Counted from the stretch's first letter, positions 33,688-43,035 are shown. The stretch: DNA of 64,000 nucleotides from RGDT01 sp964630925 (GCA_964630925.1 CAZVZK010000035.1:12097-76096), one strand, 5' to 3'. The notes: generated from the letters alone by a model not told the origin. Numbers and translations are program-made.

Positions 33688-35205
33688 TCAGCGGCCCACC
33701 CCCGGCCCGAACTTCAGCCCGTGCCGGGCGGCGTACGCACGCAGCTCGTGCGCGTCCTGATCTGGCGACGTCAGCCCGACGTGGCCGTCGGGCCGCAGCA
33801 CATACGCGGCGTCACGGCGCAGGCCGGCGCGGTACGCCGCCCCGCCCCACGGGAACACGTCCACCAGGAGGCCCAGCGCCGACGAGGCCGCCGTGAACGT
33901 CGGAGCCGCCGCCCCGAAGACCTGGGCGCGCCAGTCGAAGTTCAGCCGGGCGTAGTTGTCGGACGGCTTCACCATCGGCATCCGGTCGCCGGCGTGGATG
34001 CGGCCCGCACGGCCATCGCCCAGCGCGCCCCCGCGGTAGCTGATCGTCGTCTGCGAGATCGTCTCGAACATCAGCCGGCGCACGGCGGCGAACGACGTGA
34101 GCAGCGGGCCCATCAGGGGGACGCCCACGGTGCGGATCAGCCAGCCCCGCCAGCCCGGATCGACCATGAAGCGGAACACCGCGTCGGTCGTGGACACCAG
34201 CCGCCGCGCGAAGGCGATGCGCTCCGGCTCGTAGGTGTCGAGGACCGACGGCGCCGCCCGGCCCGTCACCACGGCGGCCAGCTTCCACCCGAGGTTCACC
34301 GCGTCGCCGATGCCGGTGTTCATACCCTGCCCGCCCGCCGGGCTGTGGATGTGCCCGGCGTCGCCGGAGAGGAACACCCGCCCGACGCGGAATTGGTCGG
34401 CCACGCGGTGGTGGACGTGATAGGTCGCGAACCAGTTGACACGCTCGACGCGCGTGCCGACGAGCGGCTCGACGTGCGCGCGGATGTCCTCGAACGCCAG
34501 ACCCTCGCGGCCACGCAGCGCCCCCGGCACGATGCCGATGAGGCGCTGCATGCCGCTGCTGCGCACGGGCAGCATGAGGGCGAGGGTGTCCGGCCCGAGG
34601 TTCGCCGTCAATTCGTTGCGCGGGCCCGCGGCCTGCACGTCGGCGACGTAGAATTCCTGGGGGTAGGTGCCTCCGGGGAAGCCGACGCCCAGCGCGTGCC
34701 GCACCGCGCTGTGCGCGCCGTCGCAGCCGCAGACGTAGGCCGCGGCGCACGCCTCCTCCCTGCCGCCGTGGCGCAGTGTGGCACGCACGCCGGCGGCGTC
34801 CTGGGTCAGGCCGGCCAGCTCGACCCCCCACTCGACGGACACCCCGGCCTCGCGTAGCCTCTCGCCGAGGTAGCGCTCGTGATCGTCCTGGGCGAGGCAG
34901 AGGACGAACGGGTAGGGGCTGATGCCCTCGCCCATGCCGGTGAGGAGGAGGCGGACCGCGTCACGTCCGCCCCTGCGGACGCGGATGGTGTCCATCGGGA
35001 TGCCGAGGGCGACGGCGCCGTCGGCGATGCCGAGCATGCGGTACAGCTCGAGGGTGCGGGCCTGCACGGCGATGGCCCGCGACGCCTGGCCCGGGCCGGA
35101 CGCCTTGTCGATGATGCGGAACGGCACGCCGTGCCGCGCCAGGCACAGGGCCAGGACGAGGCCGGTCGGCCCCGCGCCGACGATGAGGATCGGTGTGTCG
35201 CTCAT
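33688..35205 (-). CDS. FAD-dependent aromatic monooxygenase-like protein
   Basis: Starting at ATG 35,205, the 505-residue flavoprotein has the FAD-binding ILIVGAGPTGLVLALCLARHG, the DG motif CGCDGAHSAVRHALG, and the GD motif FLSGDAGHIHSPAGGQGMNTGIGDAVNLGWKLA, i.e. the PHBH-fold class A hydroxylases. Such enzymes hydroxylate phenolic or polyketide substrates with NAD(P)H and O2. A C-terminal thioredoxin-like extension (about 395-505) is typical of PheA/MhpA-type members. The DUF1080 gene ends four bases before this start on the same strand. Confidence 0.93.
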   Translation of the reverse strand: MSDTPILIVGAGPTGLVLALCLARHGVPFRIIDKASGPGQASRAIAVQARTLELYRMLGIADGAVALGIPMDTIRVRRGGRDAVRLLLTGMGEGISPYPFVLCLAQDDHERYLGERLREAGVSVEWGVELAGLTQDAAGVRATLRHGGREEACAAAYVCGCDGAHSAVRHALGVGFPGGTYPQEFYVADVQAAGPRNELTANLGPDTLALMLPVRSSGMQRLIGIVPGALRGREGLAFEDIRAHVEPLVGTRVERVNWFATYHVHHRVADQFRVGRVFLSGDAGHIHSPAGGQGMNTGIGDAVNLGWKLAAVVTGRAAPSVLDTYEPERIAFARRLVSTTDAVFRFMVDPGWRGWLIRTVGVPLMGPLLTSFAAVRRLMFETISQTTISYRGGALGDGRAGRIHAGDRMPMVKPSDNYARLNFDWRAQVFGAAAPTFTAASSALGLLVDVFPWGGAAYRAGLRRDAAYVLRPDGHVGLTSPDQDAHELRAYAARHGLKFGPGVGR

Positions 35206-35209
35206 GGGG

Positions 35210-35815
35210 TCACTTCTTCCCCAGCTCCTCGATGGTGATGGCCTTGTACAGCACCTTGGCCTTGGCGCCGCCGTGGACCTGCAATCCGATGATCCCCGTG
35301 CGTTCGACCTTGTCGTCCTTCTCGGTGTAATCGACGGTGAGGGTGCCGTTGAGCCACAGGCGGATGCGCGGCCCCTCGCAGCGGATCTTGTACTCGTTCC
35401 AGTCGCCGTGCTTGACGATGTCGGCGAGGACCTTCTTGTCGGGGCCGGCGAGGACCTTGTTACGGCGCGACTCGTCGTACAGGGCGCCCCAGTAGCCCTG
35501 GCCGATGTCGGCCTGGTAGCCGATGACTTCATGGTGCTTCGGGATGCGCTTCGTCCTGAACTGCACGCCGGCGTTGGCCTTGTCCTTGTCCCCCAGGAGC
35601 TTGAAGGTCAGCTTCAGCTCGAAGTCGCCGTAGGCCTTCGTCGTGCAGAGGAACTCGTTGCGCGGGACGGTCTCGTCGAGGGAGCCGCCGACGATGGCGC
35701 CGTCTTCGACGCGCCAGGTCTTCTTCGTCTCGCCGTCCCAGCCGGCGAGGGTCTTGCCGTCGAACAGCGTGACGGGGGCGGACAGGACGCAGAGCAGCAG
35801 CGTGGGGGGCAGCAT
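35210..35815 (-). CDS. DUF1080 (3-keto-disaccharide hydrolase) family protein
   Basis: The 201-residue protein has a short hydrophobic N-terminal signal (MLPPTLLLCVLSAPVTL) and the DUF1080 fold, a lectin-like jelly roll: FDGKTLAGWDG, then WRVEDGAIVGGS, AYGDFELKLTFKLLG, AGVQFRTKR, YQADIGQGYWGALYDESRR and GDWNEYKIRCEGPRIRLWLNG. Family members hydrolyse 3-keto-glycosides or bind sugars outside the cell. It is transcribed into the monooxygenase gene four bases downstream, which may only reflect shared transcription. Confidence 0.92.
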   Translation of the reverse strand: MLPPTLLLCVLSAPVTLFDGKTLAGWDGETKKTWRVEDGAIVGGSLDETVPRNEFLCTTKAYGDFELKLTFKLLGDKDKANAGVQFRTKRIPKHHEVIGYQADIGQGYWGALYDESRRNKVLAGPDKKVLADIVKHGDWNEYKIRCEGPRIRLWLNGTLTVDYTEKDDKVERTGIIGLQVHGGAKAKVLYKAITIEELGKK

Positions 35816-35877
35816 GAGGTTGGCCCTTTGGTGTGGCGATGGAGGAGGTGTAGGCGCGGGCGAGGGCGGCGGACACC

Positions 35878-36858
35878 TCACGCCATCGTGAAGCAGACGC
35901 GGAAGCCGCCGTTCGTGTCCCGACGCCCGAGGGCGCCCGCGCCGCGCTGGGCGGAGCGGCAGGCCTCGGCCTCGCTGCTCCAGCAGCCGCCCCGCATGAC
36001 GTGGAAGACGCCGGCCTCGGCGCCCTGTGGGTCACGCCGCCGGCCGGCCGGCCCGTAGCCCGTGTGGTCGTTCCAGTCGTGGCACCACTCCCACACCTGG
36101 CCGTGCATGTCGTACAGGCCCCAGGCGTTGGGAGGGTAGCTCGCCACGGGGCACGTCCGGGCCGGGCCGGAGGGCCAGAAGTTGGCGAGGGAGCCGTCGA
36201 GCGTCGGGCCGAAATGGAAATCGTGGGAGGCGAGGCCGGCCCGGCAGGCGTACTCCCACTCCGCCTCCGTCGGCAGCCGGTACACGCGCCCGGCCCTGGC
36301 CTCCGCGGCCCGCGCGGACAGGCGGCGGCAGAATTCCACGGCGTCCTCCCACGAGACGCACTCGACGGGGAAGTCATCGGTGACGACTCCCGTAACCCTA
36401 TGGGCGCCCTGCCCCGTGGCGGCGAAGTAACTGGGGCTCCTGCGGGTGACGCGGCGGTACTGGGCCTGGGTGACGGGTGTGACGCCGAGCCAGAAGGGCC
36501 GCGTGATCTCCACCTCGTGGCGCGGGCGCTCGTCGGAGCGGCGCCAGTCCTCGCCGTCCTCCGAGCCCATCCAGAACGTCCCCGGCGGGATCAGCACGGA
36601 GCGCATGCCGATGCTGTTGGTGATCTCAGGCACGCAGGGACGCACGCCGGCGGCGATCAGCCCGCGGATGCGTGACTCGGCCGCCAGACGGGAGCCGTCG
36701 GCCTGATCCATCCCACGAATCCGACGGGAGTGACGCAGCAGCTCGGCGCGTTCGCGTTGTCCGTCCTCTTCGAGGCAGTCGGCGACGGCCAGCCAGAGGA
36801 GGTCCTCCGGGGGCGTGTCGTGCAGGTGTCCGAGGAGTGTCGAGAGCTGTGAAGTCAT
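35878..36858 (-). CDS. SUMF1/FGE-like protein with TIGR02996 domain
   Basis: Residues 1-50 (LGHLHDTPPEDLLWLAVADCLEEDGQRERAELLR) are a TIGR02996 repeat-companion domain, a hallmark of Gemmata relatives. From about residue 75 the chain has the formylglycine-generating-enzyme fold: IPPGTFWMGSEDGEDW, VTQAQYRRV, FPVECVSWEDAVEFCRRLS, YRLPTEAEWEYACRAG, and the end MRGGCWSSEAEACRSAQR. In genuine FGEs two Cys lie in this last stretch (GGSFLC....YC). Only the second is present here, and the first position is Ser, so formylglycine formation is doubtful. The real function is unknown. Confidence 0.88.
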   Translation of the reverse strand: MTSQLSTLLGHLHDTPPEDLLWLAVADCLEEDGQRERAELLRHSRRIRGMDQADGSRLAAESRIRGLIAAGVRPCVPEITNSIGMRSVLIPPGTFWMGSEDGEDWRRSDERPRHEVEITRPFWLGVTPVTQAQYRRVTRRSPSYFAATGQGAHRVTGVVTDDFPVECVSWEDAVEFCRRLSARAAEARAGRVYRLPTEAEWEYACRAGLASHDFHFGPTLDGSLANFWPSGPARTCPVASYPPNAWGLYDMHGQVWEWCHDWNDHTGYGPAGRRRDPQGAEAGVFHVMRGGCWSSEAEACRSAQRGAGALGRRDTNGGFRVCFTMA

Positions 36859-36871
36859 GTCCGGCCGTGCC

Positions 36872-36955
36872 TCTTGCCGGCGATGTCATACGTGGCCCCG
36901 TGCGCCACGCTCGCGAGGTCGATCGGCAGGCCCGCCGTGCTGGTAACGCAGCGTC
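36872..36955 (-). pseudogene. Remnant of the pdxA 3' region
   Basis: The minus strand encodes RRCVTSTAGLPIDLASVAHGATYDIAGK, matching the intact pdxA residues MRCVNITAGLPIIRTSVAHGTAYDIAGK (37,680-37,765) at most positions, and the nucleotide match is similar. It lies immediately upstream of the FGE-like gene's ATG, has no start and stops matching abruptly on both sides. It is a partial duplication of pdxA about 800 bp away. Confidence 0.7.
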
Positions 36956-37075
36956 GTCACGGCCCTGCTCCCCAGAGCCCCTTTGAGGTGCCCGCCTCAT
37001 CCTAGTGGATGGGCGGGGGATGAAGCCCGAACGTGGGGGGCCTCGCGTCTCTCCCTCCCGGCTCCGCCCCACATC

Positions 37076-37612
37076 CTACCGGCGCCCCAGGGCCCACGCG
37101 AACCAGGCGAGGAGCGACCCAACGAGCAGCGCCGCCACGATACACGCCCCGGTGACCAGCCCGATGGTGAGGAGTGGTCGGCGTTGAAAGAAGGTCGGCG
37201 GCCTTGGCACTTCGGGAGGGCCGTCCGGGTCCGGCTCGTCGGCCCGCATCGTGGCGACGTGAGCGGGCAGCCAATCCCTCAGCGGCGTCCCGCCCCCCTG
37301 CATCGAAACCACCGATCGGTGGTCGCACCAGACGGCGGGGCACGAAGTGTCGCTCAAATCGACGGCGAAGCCGTGGCTGAACTCGTCGCCCCCGACGAAG
37401 TACCAGTGCCACGGCCAGGGTTGGAAGCCGGGGAGCCACTCCGAGCGCAGCTCCAGGTTGTGGGCGATGAGCCGGTCCGGATCGTCCCAGATGTCGGAGT
37501 CGGCGTTGCCCCGCAGGCAGGGGATGGGGAACGGGACGAGGCCGCGTCTGTAAGCGTCGGGCAGAACGATGCCCAGGGCCAGCTCGATGCGGTCCATGTC
37601 GGCGTCTGTCAT
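37076..37612 (-). CDS. SUKH/SMI1-like protein with C-terminal membrane anchor
   Basis: The 178-residue protein opens with a SMI1/KNR4-like start (DMDRIELALGIVLPDAYRRGLVPFPIP), and continues FVGGDEFSHGFAVDLSDTSCPAVWCDH, typical of the SUKH fold. SUKH proteins are often immunity proteins against nuclease toxins but also occur as scaffolds. A hydrophobic segment near the C-terminus (LLTIGLVTGACIVAALLVGSLLAWFAW) should anchor it in the membrane, which is unusual. The start overlaps the pdxA stop (ATGA), so it is coupled to pdxA. No toxin gene is nearby. Confidence 0.7.
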   Translation of the reverse strand: MTDADMDRIELALGIVLPDAYRRGLVPFPIPCLRGNADSDIWDDPDRLIAHNLELRSEWLPGFQPWPWHWYFVGGDEFSHGFAVDLSDTSCPAVWCDHRSVVSMQGGGTPLRDWLPAHVATMRADEPDPDGPPEVPRPPTFFQRRPLLTIGLVTGACIVAALLVGSLLAWFAWALGRR

Positions 37613-38547
37613 GGGCCTCGTCCCGCCATACGCGCCGCCACGTCCGCCGCCGCGATCAGGCTCGACTCGTCGGCCACGCCCTTGCCGGCGATGTCGTAGG
37701 CCGTGCCGTGGGCCACGCTCGTGCGGATGATGGGCAGACCCGCCGTGATGTTCACGCAGCGCATGCCGCTCCGCAGCTTCATCGCGATGTGCCCCTCGTC
37801 GTGGTACATCGCCACGACCCCGTCGAACTCGCCCCTGTGCGCCCGCACGAACAGCGTGTCCGCCGGCAGCGGGCCGCGGGCGTCGATGCCCTCGGCGCGG
37901 GCGCGCTCGATAGCCGGGGCGATCAACCGTGTCTCCTCGTCGCCGAACAGGCCGCCATCGCCGGCGTGCGGATTCAGCGCCGCCACGCCGATCCGGGCCG
38001 GCCTGCCCGTCAAGCGCGGCAGCAGATCGTGCAGGAGGGTGATGCGTTCGTGGACGCGCTCGGGCGTGAGGTGGGCGAACACGTCACGCAACGCCATGTG
38101 CAGCGTGACGTGGGCGACGGCGAGGCCGTCGCCGAAGAGCACCATCGCGTGCGACGGGGCGCCCGTCTCGTGGGCGAGGATCTCGGTGTGGCCGGGGAAG
38201 GGGACGCCGGCGCGGTGCAGGCCCTCCTTGTGCAGCGGGCACGTCACGACGGCGTCCGCCGACCCCTCCAGCGCCATCCCCACGGCGGCACGCAGCCAGT
38301 CATACGCCGCCCGGCCCGCCTCCGCCGACACCTCGCCGACACGCACGCCCGACAGGTCCGCCGTGGGGGGCGAGATGAGGTTGATGGCGTGGGCGGTGCC
38401 GGCGATCCGCTGGCCCTCCGCCATCCAGGCGGGGTCGCCGACCACTATCGGGTGGCAGCGTTCGAGCAGCGCCGGCCACGCCTTCGCGATGACCTCGGGG
38501 CCGACGCCGGCCACGTCGCCCATCGTGATCGCCAGCCGCGCCTTCAT
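37609..38547 (-). CDS. pdxA: 4-hydroxythreonine-4-phosphate dehydrogenase
   Basis: PdxA oxidises 4-phospho-hydroxythreonine in the DXP-dependent pathway to pyridoxal phosphate. The 312-residue protein shows ITMGDVAGVGPEVIAKA at the start, PFPGHTEILAHETGA, VALNPHAGDGGLFGDEE, and the metal-binding MYHDEGHIAMKL, close to the usual 320-330 residues. It overlaps the holA stop (ATGA) upstream and the SUKH gene downstream. A fragment of this gene is duplicated at 36,872-36,955. Confidence 0.94.
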   Translation of the reverse strand: MKARLAITMGDVAGVGPEVIAKAWPALLERCHPIVVGDPAWMAEGQRIAGTAHAINLISPPTADLSGVRVGEVSAEAGRAAYDWLRAAVGMALEGSADAVVTCPLHKEGLHRAGVPFPGHTEILAHETGAPSHAMVLFGDGLAVAHVTLHMALRDVFAHLTPERVHERITLLHDLLPRLTGRPARIGVAALNPHAGDGGLFGDEETRLIAPAIERARAEGIDARGPLPADTLFVRAHRGEFDGVVAMYHDEGHIAMKLRSGMRCVNITAGLPIIRTSVAHGTAYDIAGKGVADESSLIAAADVAARMAGRGP

Positions 38548-39566
38548 CCGCGCGCCCTCGCGAGCTGCACCACCAGCCTCTCCATCAGCACGCGCGGCGG
38601 GAGCTGGCTGCCGCCCTTCATGCCGCCGTCCGTCTCCAGCAGGAGGTCGAACAGCCGGTTGAGGCGTCGGAGGCCGAGATGGCGCAGCTGCGTCTCGGCG
38701 GCCTGGCGGGCGACGGGGTAGTTGACGGGGACGCCGGCCCGCTTCAGGGAGTCGCCCAGGGGCACGCCCTGGGCCTGGAGGCGGGCGGCCTGCGCCAACT
38801 GGCGCATCTTCATGCTGAAGGCGCCGAGCAGTTCCATCGGCTCCTTGCCCTGGTCGAGGAGGCGTCCCAGGTAGGCCAGCGCCTCGCCCCCCTGGCCGGC
38901 CCCGATCAGGTCAAACAGCTTCCACGTGTCCTCGACACGCGACGCGCCGACCAGCGTGTCCACGTCGCGGACGGAGATGGACGGCGCGTCGCCGACGTAA
39001 ACGGCGAGCTTCTCCATCTCGGTGTCGAGCAGGCCCATCTGCGGGCCGACAAGATCGACGAGGAGCTTGGCCGCCCCGGCGACGAGCGTCTTGCCGTGAT
39101 GCTTCTGGCACCAGTCGGCGCACCACGCCGGCAGGGCCTGTGTCTTCGGCGTGTCGCACACCACGTCCCAGTCCTGCGGCGTCATCTTGGCCAGCTTGGT
39201 GTTGCCCGGCCAGGACTTCACGTCGAGGACGAGGACGCCCGCCGGGGAATCGTCCTCGACGCGCTCGGCGAACAGCTTCTCCAGGCGGGCGCGCTCGCGG
39301 GTGACGAACGGGTCGGCGTCCTCGACGACGACCAGCTTGCGGGGCGACAACATGGGCAGGGTGCGCAGGTCGTCGATGACGGCGGCCCAGGTGGCCTTGT
39401 CGCCGGCGTGCGTCGCGAGGGCAAAGCCGTCGTCGCCCTCGCCGAGGACGATGCGGCGGATGGCCCGGCGGGCGAGCGTCTTGAGGAACGGCTCGTCGCC
39501 GTGGACGACGTAGGCGGGTCGCGGCTTGAGCTTGCCCTGCCGCTCGAGGAAGGTCATGCAGTCCAT
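38544..39566 (-). CDS. holA: DNA polymerase III delta subunit
   Basis: HolA opens the sliding clamp ring within the clamp loader. The 340-residue protein has the family start VHGDEPFLKTLARRAIRR, the KLVVVEDADPFVTRERARLEKLF region of the AAA+-like fold, a helical lid domain and the C-terminal collar (LAYLGRLLDQGKEPMELLGAFSMKMRQLAQAARL). The overlap with pdxA (ATGA) and 17 bases to the upstream CHAT gene suggest transcription in a long unit. ATG 39,566 and 39,557 are both possible starts. Confidence 0.9.
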   Translation of the reverse strand: MDCMTFLERQGKLKPRPAYVVHGDEPFLKTLARRAIRRIVLGEGDDGFALATHAGDKATWAAVIDDLRTLPMLSPRKLVVVEDADPFVTRERARLEKLFAERVEDDSPAGVLVLDVKSWPGNTKLAKMTPQDWDVVCDTPKTQALPAWCADWCQKHHGKTLVAGAAKLLVDLVGPQMGLLDTEMEKLAVYVGDAPSISVRDVDTLVGASRVEDTWKLFDLIGAGQGGEALAYLGRLLDQGKEPMELLGAFSMKMRQLAQAARLQAQGVPLGDSLKRAGVPVNYPVARQAAETQLRHLGLRRLNRLFDLLLETDGGMKGGSQLPPRVLMERLVVQLARARG

Positions 39567-39583
39567 ACCGGGATTATATCACG

Positions 39584-42500
39584 TCAGCGGCCAGGGTCCC
39601 CGGACAGGACCCACGCCGCCCACCACGCGATGGGGGAGTGCGGCTTACCGGGGGGCAGTTTCATCGCCGTCTTGCCCGCGCCCCTGTCGGTGACGCCGGC
39701 GGCCTTCAGCTCCTCGGCACGCTTGAGGACGGCGTCTGGGTTGTCGCGGACGAAGAGCTGCGCCTGACGCATCGCCTCGGCCTTGGACGGCCTCCCCTCG
39801 CCCCAGAGACGCGAGTAGAACTGTTCCATCAGGAGGCTGGTGGCCGCGTCGTTCACCGACCACAGGCTCGCGGCGACGGAGCGGGCGCCGGCCTGGTGGA
39901 AGCCGCGCTGCAACCCCTGGACGCCCTGCCAGCCGGCCAGCCGGCCCAGGCCGGTCTCGCAGGCGCTGAGCGCCGCCAGCTCGACGCCGCGAAGGTCGAG
40001 GCCGGAGACCTCCTCGGCGGTGAGCCTCTCGCCGCCGGCCAGGACGAGGCCGGCCGAGAGCAGCGGGTTGCGCTCCAGGACCTCCTTCCCGGCAGGATCG
40101 AACGTCCCGTGCGTCGCCAGGTGGAGCCAGCGGGGCGGTGCCTTGGTGAGGGAGGCGAGGAGGGCGGCGCGCGTGGCCTCGCCGCCCACGAGCAGCGAGG
40201 CCGCCCCGTCGCGATTGCGGAACAGGGCCTGGACACGGGCGACCTCGGCGCGTGAGCCGGGCAGCCCGCCCCACCCGGAGCCGAACGCGGGGTCGCCCAC
40301 GAGCAGCGCGCCCTTGCGTTCCGGGTGAGACACCGCCGACAGGTCGAGGAGCTGGCGGCCCGAGGTCAGGTAGCCGATGGCGTACTCGTCCAGCAGCTCG
40401 CGCCCCGGCTTGCCGCCCGGCAGGGCGGCGAACGGCAGCCCCGATAGCCCTCCGTCCGGCGCGATCAACACCGCCTTGAGCCCGCCAAGACGCGCCTCGA
40501 CGGGCAGCCAGACGCGGCGGCGCAGCTCGCGGGCGGCGTCGGCGTCGGCGACGCCCGACTCGTCGGCCTTCTTGCGCCAGGCGGCCACGGCGGCGTCGAT
40601 GGGGGCGGCGGCCCCGAGACGCACCATGACCGCCGGCGCGCCCTTGCGGAGGATGAAAGCGATGTAGCGGGGCTCGTTGAAGAACGGCTCGACGGAGAGG
40701 GGGAGGGGGGTGGAGTGGAAGTAGCGGACGAATTCGACCAGGGCGTGGCCGGCGGGCAGGGCGGCGGCCACGCCCGACGCCGTGGGCCGGCGGATGGCGC
40801 GCAGGCGGCGGTAGCCCTCGGAGAGGCGGGCGAGGCGCACCTCCAGCGACTCCTTGCGGCGCTCGACGGGGCCGACCTCGGCGTCGGGCCTGGACGCGGC
40901 GGCGGCCAGCTCGCCGCGTGCGAGGCGCAGGTCGTCGAGCAATTCGCGCACGTCGGGGGTGTCCGGCAGCTCGCGCTCCTCGGCGGTGTGCGAGGCGAGG
41001 AAGCCCTTGAGGGACAGGACGGCCTCGTAGAGAGGGGCGGCCGGGTCGCCCGGGTGGGAGGCGGAGAGGAGCAGCTCGATGCACTCGGAGATGGTGGACA
41101 CGAACGAGGCCCGCTGCCTGCCGCTGAGGGCGCCGAGCGCGGGCTCCATGGCGCGGCGCATACGGTGCAGCGACGCGGCGGCGTGGAGGATGGCGTCGCC
41201 GCGGCGGCCGCGGAAGAGGGCGAGCTTGGCGAGGTGGCGGTGGAAGTCGCAGATGAGCGGGGGCGGATCCATCGCGCCCGCCTCGCCCAGCAGACGGCCC
41301 GCCTCGTCGAGACGCCCGGCGATCCGCGAGACGATGGCCAGGTTGGCGAGGACGCGGGCGACGCTCGGGTGTCCGGGGCCGAGGGCGTCGCGGTAGGCGG
41401 CGAGGGCGCGGCGGTGCAGGGCCTCGGCGCGGTGGAGGTCGCCCTCCTGCATGTACAGGTTGGCGAGGTTGCTCCAGGTCAGCGCGTACAGGCGATGGCC
41501 GGGGCCGCTGGCGCGGAGGACGAGGGCGAGGGCGTCCTCGTAGGCGCGGCGCGCCTTCTCGCCCTGGCCGCCCTCCTGGCAGGCGTAGCCCAGGCCGTGC
41601 AAGGCGCTGGCCAGCTCGAGCGCCGTCGCACCGGCGCGGGCGCGGACGGCGCGGACGACGCGCTCGTGGCCGGCGATGCCGGCCTCGTGGTCGCGCAGCG
41701 AGACGTGCAGGTTGGATAGGTTGCCCAGCGTCTGCAGGGTGTCGGGGTGGCGTTCGCCGAGGCGGGCGCGGCGGCCCACGAGGACCTCCTCGTAGATCAG
41801 TTTGGCCTTCGCCAGCTCGCCGGCCTCCTGCTCGACGTGGGCGACGTTGTGCAGCGCGCTCAGCGTGGTCACATGACGGCGGCCGAACACCTCCTGGGAA
41901 ACCTTGACGATGTGGGCGTGCGCCACGCGCGCCTTTGCGAAGTCGTGCAGGGCGGCGCGGGCGTTTGCCTGGTTGCTCAGGGTAAGGAGGTAGTCGGGGT
42001 GGCGCGGCCCGAGGCGGACGCGGCGGATGGCGAGCGCCCGCTCGTAGAAGGGGATGGCGGCGGCGGGGCGGCCGGCCTCCTGTTGTGTCCAGCCCAGGTT
42101 GTGCAGGCTGTGGGCCTCCTCGATGCCGCCCGCGCCGAACGCCTCGACGCGCAGGGCGAGGCAGCGCTGGTGCAGGCGGACGGCGCCGTCGTGATCGCCG
42201 AGGCTGACGCGGGTGTTGGCGAGGTTGTTCAGGCTCCACAGCGTCTCGGGGTCGCGTGGGCCGAGGGTGGCGAGGCGCATCGAGAGGGCGCGGCGGTACC
42301 AGCCGGACGCCTCGGCGGGCCGCCCGAGCGATTGCAGCGAGTACCCGAGCAGGTGCAGGGCGGCCGCGGTGCGCGGGTGGGTGCCGAGGCGCTTCTCCAG
42401 CACGGGCGCGGCGCGGCCCAGCCAGACGGCGGCCTCCCCGTGCCGGCCGGCGTCGGACAGGGCGGCCCCCAGGTCGAAGGCCCCCTGGCACGCGAGGAGG

Positions 42501-43030
42501 AGGTCGGGCGCCGCGGACGCGAGCTTGTCGTAGGCGGCCCGCGTGGAGGCCGACACGGGCAGGCCGTCGTTGACGTCCAGCCTGGCCGACTTGAGCCGGG
42601 TCATGAGCTTGCCGACCTCCGCCCGGCGGGTCGCGTCCATGCCGGCGAGCTCCCGCGTCTCGCGGCGCGAGAGGGCCGCCTCGCGGGCGAGGAAATGGCC
42701 AGGGCCGCGGAGGGCCGCCTGGATGCGCTCGTTCTCGGCGAGGGGTGCGTCGGCGTCGGCGAACCGGCCGGCCGCGAGGAGCCACGACGCCCTGCGGGCC
42801 ACGCTCGCCAGCGTCAGGGCGTGGGCGGGGCCGACGAGGGCGACCACCTTCTCGTGGCGGCGTGCCCAGGCGGCGAGGGCGTCGTCGCGGCGTCCGGCGT
42901 CCCAGGCGCGGGAGGCCTCGGACGCCAGGCGCGACAGCTCGGCGAGGGCGGCGCGGTGTGCCGGGCCGAGCGGCGCCGGGGGCGCGGCGGCGACGAGTGA
43001 TGCGGCGAGCAACGCGAGCAGCGGGCGCAT
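39584..43030 (-). CDS. Exported TPR-CHAT protein (caspase-fold protease)
   Basis: Starting at ATG 43,030, the 1,148-residue protein has a signal peptide (MRPLLALLAASLVAAAPP), about ten 42-residue TPRs of the kinesin-light-chain type (about 190-620, e.g. ERHPDTLQTLGNLSNLHVSL), and a C-terminal CHAT domain (about 830-1,140). The CHAT dyad is visible: H974 in LHLATHGTFDP and C1024 in ALSACETGLG. CHAT proteases are caspase relatives cleaving protein partners; some act in cell death or defence. The gene is five bases downstream of a lipase gene and upstream of holA. The export signal is not typical of cytoplasmic defence proteases. Confidence 0.92.
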   Translation of the reverse strand: MRPLLALLAASLVAAAPPAPLGPAHRAALAELSRLASEASRAWDAGRRDDALAAWARRHEKVVALVGPAHALTLASVARRASWLLAAGRFADADAPLAENERIQAALRGPGHFLAREAALSRRETRELAGMDATRRAEVGKLMTRLKSARLDVNDGLPVSASTRAAYDKLASAAPDLLLACQGAFDLGAALSDAGRHGEAAVWLGRAAPVLEKRLGTHPRTAAALHLLGYSLQSLGRPAEASGWYRRALSMRLATLGPRDPETLWSLNNLANTRVSLGDHDGAVRLHQRCLALRVEAFGAGGIEEAHSLHNLGWTQQEAGRPAAAIPFYERALAIRRVRLGPRHPDYLLTLSNQANARAALHDFAKARVAHAHIVKVSQEVFGRRHVTTLSALHNVAHVEQEAGELAKAKLIYEEVLVGRRARLGERHPDTLQTLGNLSNLHVSLRDHEAGIAGHERVVRAVRARAGATALELASALHGLGYACQEGGQGEKARRAYEDALALVLRASGPGHRLYALTWSNLANLYMQEGDLHRAEALHRRALAAYRDALGPGHPSVARVLANLAIVSRIAGRLDEAGRLLGEAGAMDPPPLICDFHRHLAKLALFRGRRGDAILHAAASLHRMRRAMEPALGALSGRQRASFVSTISECIELLLSASHPGDPAAPLYEAVLSLKGFLASHTAEERELPDTPDVRELLDDLRLARGELAAAASRPDAEVGPVERRKESLEVRLARLSEGYRRLRAIRRPTASGVAAALPAGHALVEFVRYFHSTPLPLSVEPFFNEPRYIAFILRKGAPAVMVRLGAAAPIDAAVAAWRKKADESGVADADAARELRRRVWLPVEARLGGLKAVLIAPDGGLSGLPFAALPGGKPGRELLDEYAIGYLTSGRQLLDLSAVSHPERKGALLVGDPAFGSGWGGLPGSRAEVARVQALFRNRDGAASLLVGGEATRAALLASLTKAPPRWLHLATHGTFDPAGKEVLERNPLLSAGLVLAGGERLTAEEVSGLDLRGVELAALSACETGLGRLAGWQGVQGLQRGFHQAGARSVAASLWSVNDAATSLLMEQFYSRLWGEGRPSKAEAMRQAQLFVRDNPDAVLKRAEELKAAGVTDRGAGKTAMKLPPGKPHSPIAWWAAWVLSGDPGR

Positions 43031-43035
43031 GAGCG

